IMG/VR virus record: IMGVR_UViG_3300030329_002252
Span: 1-40,237 of that record
DNA: 40,237 bases
Origin: a virus
Reading direction: 5' to 3' (one strand)
A model generated the notes under the pieces. It saw only the letters and a list, made by a program, of their open reading frames with translations. It made no database searches and was not told the origin of the DNA. Position numbers and translations under genes: made by a program. This document shows positions 36,501 to 40,237 of this stretch, piece after piece. Numbering within the stretch: position 1 is the stretch's first letter; each line of letters begins with the position of its first letter.

Positions 36501-39500
36501 ACAGGTAGTTTACATAGAGGCGAGCTAGGTAAATTGGAAGCTGAATATAAAGCTAGACTAGATGCTGGTCTCGTTGATGAAGCATATCAAACCTATTACG
36601 ATAGTGCTAAATTAGGCACAGCTAATACAAGTATGAGTACTTTTGCAACAAAAAGTAGAAGGATTGAAGATTCTACAATTAGAGATTATCTTCAAGATTT
36701 TAACCAGATGTTTAATAGAAGTGCTGATATTGTGTCTGAAAAAGAAAGGAGTCGTGTTAATAATGAAATAGAAAATGCAGAAAAACCTCAAAAAATAGAA
36801 GGCATTGAAGTTAATGTCTTAGAAGACCCGTTCCAAGGGATTCGTAGATTACAAGAATCTGCTGCAAATAAAAAGCTGAACAAAGAAGGACAAGAAATCT
36901 TAACTGAACTAGAAGGACACCTAGAGTACTATCATAATTCGATTGGTGTTAATTTACAGGAAGTAGTAGGAGGTATCTTAGCAGAGACAGCTGGCGGCGC
37001 CAAGGACTTGGATGCAATGACTTATCGTGATTGGAAGATTGTTAATAACTTTTTTAGAGAAATAAGGACTGGTGATTGGGCAGATAGAAAAACTGTTCCC
37101 GGTGTTCTTATTCCTCAAGCTCGTTATTTCAGGTTATTTCCTGAAGCTATTAACCGTAGCATGATGATTCATGATTTTCAACTAGCTAAAGAAAAAGGTT
37201 TATACCTTACTTCTGAAGGCTTATATAGAGAGGGGGTAATCGCAAAACCTACACACATGGCTCAAAAAAGCCTTGACATTATGAATCATGTTGTGGAGCA
37301 AACAGTCAGCTTTTCTGATAGAGAACGTATTAGATTTAGAAAAGAACTTGACCCTTATATAGAAAATACACCTGAAGGCATGGCAATATTTGAAATAGCT
37401 GTCAGCCAAAGAGAGAAAGGTGTAGCACAATGGCTTAAAAGCATACTCCATGAAGCTTCTCCAGATAATAAAGGTGAAATATTAGCAAACATTCAAACAT
37501 ATATGGAAAGAGCTAATACTACAGCAAAGAAGCATAACTGGAAAGAACTTCAGGATAAAGTTTTTGAATTTGATGCTGTTGGACCAGATGGTCAAAGCGT
37601 TAGAAAAAAACTTACAGGTCGTCAGTATGTTAAGGAGATTAATGATATCCTTACCAAGCAGATGGAACATATGCATCAATGGTTGAACGGTACACCAGAG
37701 TTTAAAGATATGTTTCTACTTAAAAATGAAAAAGGAGAACAATTATACTATAATACATTAGGAGAAGTTACTACAGGTGCTATGGTTGGTAGAGAAGTAG
37801 TAGATTTACAAAGGTTTATTAAATATGCTAATAATAAATTAAAGGCTGGTGAAGATATTCCTATGGAAATTGGATTAACTAATATGAAAAGGCTTATTAG
37901 ACAATTACAATATGACCAAGCTACTACTGCTGAACATAAAAGATATATAGCAAATCAAAGTATTCGTGAAGTAGCTGAAATACCTTTTGAATCTTATTTT
38001 CCTCATATGTTATTTGATAAAAAAGCTGGTATTGAGAATATGAAGAGAATGATGGAAAACTTATATGCAAATAAAGAGAAGATGACTCAAAAAGAATTTC
38101 ATCAACGCGCTCAAAAAATACTTTGGCAACACAAACAAATGACTGGAGAATGGGAACTTGAAGAAGCTAAAGAATGGCAACTTTATGACGAGGTTCAAGC
38201 TCACCTAAAAGATATATCAGGTACCTTAAATCCAGACCACGTAGCGAGCTATACTCGAGCTGCAAGTGTCGGTCCAGCAAATCAAAGATTAAATCATATG
38301 CCGGGCTGGTCTTACGAACCAAGAGTAATAGATAAATATATTCGTAGTGTAGCAGGTGCTTTTAACAGGTCTGTTGGACAGGTAGTTGCTCGTAATGAAC
38401 TACATAATTGGTTAAATTCTAAACGTGACCAGTTTGGAGAAGAATTAAGTAATTCATGGGAAAGATTCTTTAATATTTATATTAATAATTCAGCAGGATA
38501 TCCAGCTGTCTTACCTAAAGAATATGTAAATGACCCTCATCTTAAAGTTAAAGGGACTATGTATCATTGGTGGGCTGAAAACAATGTTCGTAATAAAATA
38601 AATAATATTATGGATAAATTAGGTATGATGAAGAAAGATTTACCTAAAGAAATGCAAGGTGTTAGTATTCAAAATATAAGAGATATTGCTAATCTTGAAG
38701 CAAAATACACAATGTCTGCTTTGTTATTTCACCCTAAAAACTTAATGGGTAACTTATATGGTGGTACTGCATTAACTGCACAATCTGTAGGATTTAATAC
38801 ACTTAAAGAAGCTCGTAATATTAACTGGCTTAAATCACATTTAAATCCCGGAAAAGATGCTCTTGGTAATGAATGGAACTCTGTACAAGATGTTAATAAA
38901 TGGGTAGAAAGTTTAGGTGTTGTCCCTGAAATGATTACTCATGAGGCTGGTATTAATCCAAATACGGCTAAAGCTAATGTAAGAAAGGCTATTGATGAGG
39001 CTGTAAGAGTTATCAGGAGAGACCCTGAGGTATCTGATAAGACTTTACTCGGTATAGCACGCGAATATGGAATCACGGATAGATTCTGGGATACATCGGC
39101 TTATTTTATGAAAAAAGGTGAGCGTGTTTTAAGAAGAGATTCTTTTATGGCTCATTTAATACAAGCTTGGAAAGGTTATAATGGTGCTTTACCATTTGAC
39201 CACCCAATCTTAATAGCACATGCTAAAAAAGGCGTTAAAGCAACACAGTTTTTATATAATGCACCTAATAGACCTATGTTTGCACAAACATCTTTAGGTA
39301 AAATTGTATCAAGATTTCAATTATGGAGCTGGAACTCTGTTAGATTTCGTAATGATGTAAATAGAATGGCACAGAGATATGGATATCAAGAAGGTTCTCC
39401 AGCATATGAACGAATGAGAAGAACAATGCAGATGGATTTATTTATGTTAGGTCTATCTTCTGTATTTATGTATTCTTTATTTGAATCAGCTTTACCAGCA

Positions 39501-39875
39501 CCTTGGAACTGGTTTCAAGATACAGCAGACTGGTTAATGGGTGATGAAAAAGAAAGAGATAGGGCTTTCTTTGGGGCTTGGCCTACAGACCTTGCTCCAT
39601 TACAAATGGTAACTCCAGTAGCATTAAGGCCATTACCTAATATATTTAGAGGTTTAATGGATGAGGACTGGAGTAAATTATCTGATTATACTGTATGGAC
39701 TATGTTTCCCATGGGAAGAATGGCTAGAGATTTAGCAGGTCCTAACAATTTATTAGAGAATCCTATCAGGGCGGTAGAGAAATTGACAGGCTTACCTTAT
39801 CTGCAATTTCATAGGCAACTTAAAGAAAATAGGGATGAGGAAATGACTTATCCTAAAGGAATAATGGGATGGTAA
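30522..39875 (+). CDS. giant ejection protein with RNA-polymerase-like catalytic motif; candidate virion RNA polymerase
   Basis: 3117 aa; AGGA six bases before the ATG. Residues 1-230 have hydrophobic segments (L-G-T-G-F-M-S-G-F-T-T-F; S-I-G-H-L-A-G-F-V-G-F). Near 1007-1018 is I-I-P-E-S-A-A-K-Q-I-G (Lys1016), a possible partner-barrel lysine motif. Residues 1338-1381 hold R-V-P, then L-L-H-P (1364-1367) and G-A-D-L-D-G-D (Asp1377, 1379, 1381), matching in order RAP, LHP and NADFDGD of RNA polymerase beta'; first Asp is 11 residues after His here and 10 in beta'. L-L-G-T-S-A-S ... A-H (1516-1531) follows. Residues about 2725-3117 include T-Q-F-L-Y-N-A-P-N-R-P and a hydrophobic span (2972-2994), possibly a large-polyvalent-protein-type end domain. 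Context: last large gene of the ejection set. RNA polymerase is inference; giant ejection protein is firm. Confidence 0.65.
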   Translation: MAVDYNQPTVQEPYKPIYNEFTLKQLVAQYKRAPGAFRTDLIDQLEKDSQYYGVEFFRDPEDEEFRLLDTVKHLGTGFMSGFTTFKIGEEPKNAPERIADSIGHLAGFVGFVPTKAIGLVTRSARLVAAAETIRGRSVPMEIANRATKKATELIKPIFDKSVTGRGGAFETAIKWLQEPSRAHVVHDAFHLGVGMSVSSWQGGVDEMMRGFVGGAQTGAAFRLIGNLIKFPGVEPPKPFATFFKEQGKPQLTPAQQGERAARTIASSLYTGLPATMAGATTPEQIYEYLLGAYFGVKMTPTEITNRDRHIRNMFVDRKNKMLVPEITEGWEGLSPKEQKLVKESVREIVGPEGAGGQISIGALRKLGLEQMLMAPEYETTDKEATPKREMPKSKNSIQDDIISTIVKGEQPLPEVWKKLSYEDKVFYGEAMDASNMRGYFTFDQINRMNTEQIQAIAERLEIPKRKNMDDVQLAAEIIFRQPKIREEDALHLQADGEEIIAESLDTGEYRILPQNLVTWVERNMEWVGKDKVGAEKSNLISNEVDAIREYISEAYSRLTTKDGKERYQERDLDPLAVIDYIEAKHGRVVPPRGVEQMIQYITKKNQSMQMPFVTSKVSVDKEDPFNQYPYLTLMSQKGMPMNAAGITKQVDVVETQLDKVWKSLNPGTTESAYYAVDHWVIPGKRFLETIDLYRYKDSLETRFPNKGGQIFDGLMWNVMSSLSKRQLRDPNVREVKEAKDLYYFGGVSDKERAVFMHHHPETASLRTSQEKTILNKQFNDLISVFGREYFKDGGLYDAAEAAFITKYSGQKFNKKAPKHDKKILEMREYFKRSFLSNYYWDLATNGFQVPDYRTGNLNFAQRKELLEKNQGAGFLSNSKAFNKRAQIWFTSGFTANGERLNTYLDADGKMVNNELRFILTKDAEGKGLTDLSKAKEYIEATDGAILARDDFIYAISKESGMPEADIQGQSKSFIVSPSPEHGALLGKYMFHSAGKTLTEAMKKANIHFIIPESAAKQIGTREFGDFSVSPQGRLSIAKGTKVYTMKPEELHTVYSEIQDAHMIQPQRVYKQMFTNLTTHLAKNKLDNEVVRDMTESLIEESYNSSPYGTKLLERYHEMSSKGKVNKELQEEFLNNLEQISVPEIEKILQKKGHENFADRIYEKIVGINKTILAEAKRDGEIAEHDYEAFLAEAREFRSGTERVLGLGEQINKTTGEPVIGVFLHKFNRPFVQTIMKNWEVHRATRPLVLNSLSGRMRPYDKRLQRTLPELQDNQFYLDNNFRKMRIYSEEVGVRPDKNGRNYIDLETLWKQYTVEKRWERVPEVQQHVKEIFSALSARVPIDSMSGVRKLEFAGFTNRKGYGILLHPRVMRALGGADLDGDKATIYFGGRKADGSGYGFKESWKDLYKSQQDEFTRYRHKKTGEIKTELTESEIKSKQFQPYTTDNKNEPFQHGPLKGTGVTPRMLMTTDPNKLPPPYNNPKFREGLMNTNKEGLYYYLPIAREWMAEAASRGRQLLGTSASFKNNIQGAHSMLASMPNGEKQGYAVVPVYFKPSGAPKREAAQEYLVGVRFKETAKTDNESTSLYRDLSRTSIALPSDPMDEIGMKRRDKFFELLYDSIIDIKPSSIEIIDPKMTALTPFKVGDIIRPDKVGTRPEQANHRLLLENVLGEPQKSFDIMAFEAVNKKLNRIKQQGILKLFTDANSAYYGKNWSESRKHSMAETRRLAAGLAESDPNLANTHLPKIARLLARNNYYDSIISRINFEKMKEVYADHRKALEEYEVLRNALNRSTMSVSWKSNPYLEKVLQNELWLPDKQNEVIASASKFKEMFKGTPVEKRQYFMPTTGERVPYDYAIEHARRARDGRDAIDVRRQEIDRILEATNDMVIQDLWDMVSARQMKNAIESGNISPERAAEIFRMADVVRGYGEVIRKDDQSRNRQPDADDVFGGEKMPSAMTQAKIDADIFNVKRELDVGVTDANKKYETKLFDSFLTGSLHRGELGKLEAEYKARLDAGLVDEAYQTYYDSAKLGTANTSMSTFATKSRRIEDSTIRDYLQDFNQMFNRSADIVSEKERSRVNNEIENAEKPQKIEGIEVNVLEDPFQGIRRLQESAANKKLNKEGQEILTELEGHLEYYHNSIGVNLQEVVGGILAETAGGAKDLDAMTYRDWKIVNNFFREIRTGDWADRKTVPGVLIPQARYFRLFPEAINRSMMIHDFQLAKEKGLYLTSEGLYREGVIAKPTHMAQKSLDIMNHVVEQTVSFSDRERIRFRKELDPYIENTPEGMAIFEIAVSQREKGVAQWLKSILHEASPDNKGEILANIQTYMERANTTAKKHNWKELQDKVFEFDAVGPDGQSVRKKLTGRQYVKEINDILTKQMEHMHQWLNGTPEFKDMFLLKNEKGEQLYYNTLGEVTTGAMVGREVVDLQRFIKYANNKLKAGEDIPMEIGLTNMKRLIRQLQYDQATTAEHKRYIANQSIREVAEIPFESYFPHMLFDKKAGIENMKRMMENLYANKEKMTQKEFHQRAQKILWQHKQMTGEWELEEAKEWQLYDEVQAHLKDISGTLNPDHVASYTRAASVGPANQRLNHMPGWSYEPRVIDKYIRSVAGAFNRSVGQVVARNELHNWLNSKRDQFGEELSNSWERFFNIYINNSAGYPAVLPKEYVNDPHLKVKGTMYHWWAENNVRNKINNIMDKLGMMKKDLPKEMQGVSIQNIRDIANLEAKYTMSALLFHPKNLMGNLYGGTALTAQSVGFNTLKEARNINWLKSHLNPGKDALGNEWNSVQDVNKWVESLGVVPEMITHEAGINPNTAKANVRKAIDEAVRVIRRDPEVSDKTLLGIAREYGITDRFWDTSAYFMKKGERVLRRDSFMAHLIQAWKGYNGALPFDHPILIAHAKKGVKATQFLYNAPNRPMFAQTSLGKIVSRFQLWSWNSVRFRNDVNRMAQRYGYQEGSPAYERMRRTMQMDLFMLGLSSVFMYSLFESALPAPWNWFQDTADWLMGDEKERDRAFFGAWPTDLAPLQMVTPVALRPLPNIFRGLMDEDWSKLSDYTVWTMFPMGRMARDLAGPNNLLENPIRAVEKLTGLPYLQFHRQLKENRDEEMTYPKGIMGW

Positions 39876-39878
39876 TCA

Positions 39879-40064
39879 ATGGAGACTATAATACAAGAAC
39901 TAGGAGTGGTAGGAGTATTAGCGTTTGCTCTAGTTTTCGTGTTAAAATACTTAACTCAATCATTAAGCTGGGAGATTAAGAATTTACACGAAATAGTAGT
40001 AAAGCTAATAGATAAAGTTAATAATTTGAAAGAAACAGTTGATAGATTATTTACAAAGAATTAA
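39879..40064 (+). CDS. small membrane protein with coiled-coil tail, holin-like
   Basis: 61 aa. Residues 7-25 form one membrane span (L-G-V-V-G-V-L-A-F-A-L-V-F-V-L-K-Y-L). The rest is an amphipathic heptad-patterned helix (L-H-E-I-V-V-K-L-I-D-K-V-N-N-L-K). This layout is that of BhlA/UviB-type phage holin-like proteins, but also of small scaffold or spanin-like membrane proteins. It starts three bases after the giant gene's stop. It is a second holin candidate besides 19351. Confidence 0.65.
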   Translation: METIIQELGVVGVLAFALVFVLKYLTQSLSWEIKNLHEIVVKLIDKVNNLKETVDRLFTKN

Positions 40065-40237
40065 ATGAATGCACATATATTAAGATGGATAGCTAGAGGT
40101 GCTGCAAAAGCCAGAGGACCATTTTCAAGTCTTGCTCAACATAGCTTGTCTAGAGTGGCTCGTAATATGCCTAATTTCTTACAAGGTGCTTATGCTGGTA
40201 GACTAGCAAGAATAGGCGCATTTGCAAAAGGTACAGG
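40065..40237 (+). CDS. Ala/Arg-rich protein, cut by the right edge
   Basis: ATG directly after the previous TAA, open to the window end (57 codons). The start is helical, rich in Arg, Ala and Gly (I-L-R-W-I-A-R-G-A-A-K-A-R-G-P-F; G-A-Y-A-G-R-L-A-R-I-G), amphipathic, and could bind membrane or DNA like other ejection proteins. Coding is supported by tight coupling. Length and function are unknown. Confidence 0.55.
   Translation, partial: MNAHILRWIARGAAKARGPFSSLAQHSLSRVARNMPNFLQGAYAGRLARIGAFAKGT

Overview
The window is a contiguous piece of a tailed double-stranded DNA phage genome. It is AT-rich (roughly one third G+C by eye), almost entirely coding, and almost entirely on the + strand. Terminase, portal, scaffold and an HK97-fold type capsid protein are present. 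There is no tape-measure protein, sheath or tail tube, and a large nozzle/stabilisation-type protein and a set of ejection-type proteins follow the tail fibre, so a podovirus (short-tailed) architecture is likely. The host is not identifiable from the sequence. An M15 peptidase endolysin and a virion lytic transglycosylase show only that the target is a bacterium with peptidoglycan.

Layout. 1-690: three leftward genes (a four-cysteine mini-protein cut by the left edge, a tiny membrane peptide, and an unrecognised 153-aa protein). 691-1318: a divergent control region with two strong hairpins, repeats centred on TAGTACT, and a plausible promoter for the rightward genes. 1319-9111: small structural protein, endolysin, small and large terminase, portal, scaffold, major capsid protein, then a hairpin terminator/attenuator. 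9167-14417: head-completion, adaptor and connector-type proteins, mostly joined by TAATG stop/start overlaps. 14426-19348: a 1640-aa tail fibre with a self-cleaving S74 chaperone. 19351-21155: candidate holin, further small proteins, a zinc-ribbon protein and a metallophosphoesterase. 21155-26053: a 1632-aa nozzle/stabilisation-type protein. 26053-40237: an ejection cassette ending in a 3117-aa giant protein, a small membrane protein, and a gene cut by the right edge.

The most striking item is the 3117-aa giant (30522-39875). Around residues 1338-1381 it carries R-x-P, then L-H-P, then A-D-L-D-G-D. The order and spacing are nearly those of the catalytic double-psi beta-barrel of multisubunit RNA polymerase beta' (RAP ... 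LHP ... NADFDGD), and the DLDGD form is the one used by cellular RNA-dependent RNA polymerases. Its place at the end of the ejection cassette suggests a virion-carried RNA polymerase of the multisubunit/QDE-1/crAss-like type. It would be comparable in role, but not in fold, to the N4 virion RNA polymerase.

A second global signal: reading the whole window I found no GATC and no CCWGG (CCAGG/CCTGG). This shapes codon choice. Every Asp followed by a C-starting codon is GAC, and all 25 Pro-Gly pairs I listed in the + strand genes use CCC or CCG for Pro although CCT/CCA dominate elsewhere. This points to past restriction at GATC and CCWGG.
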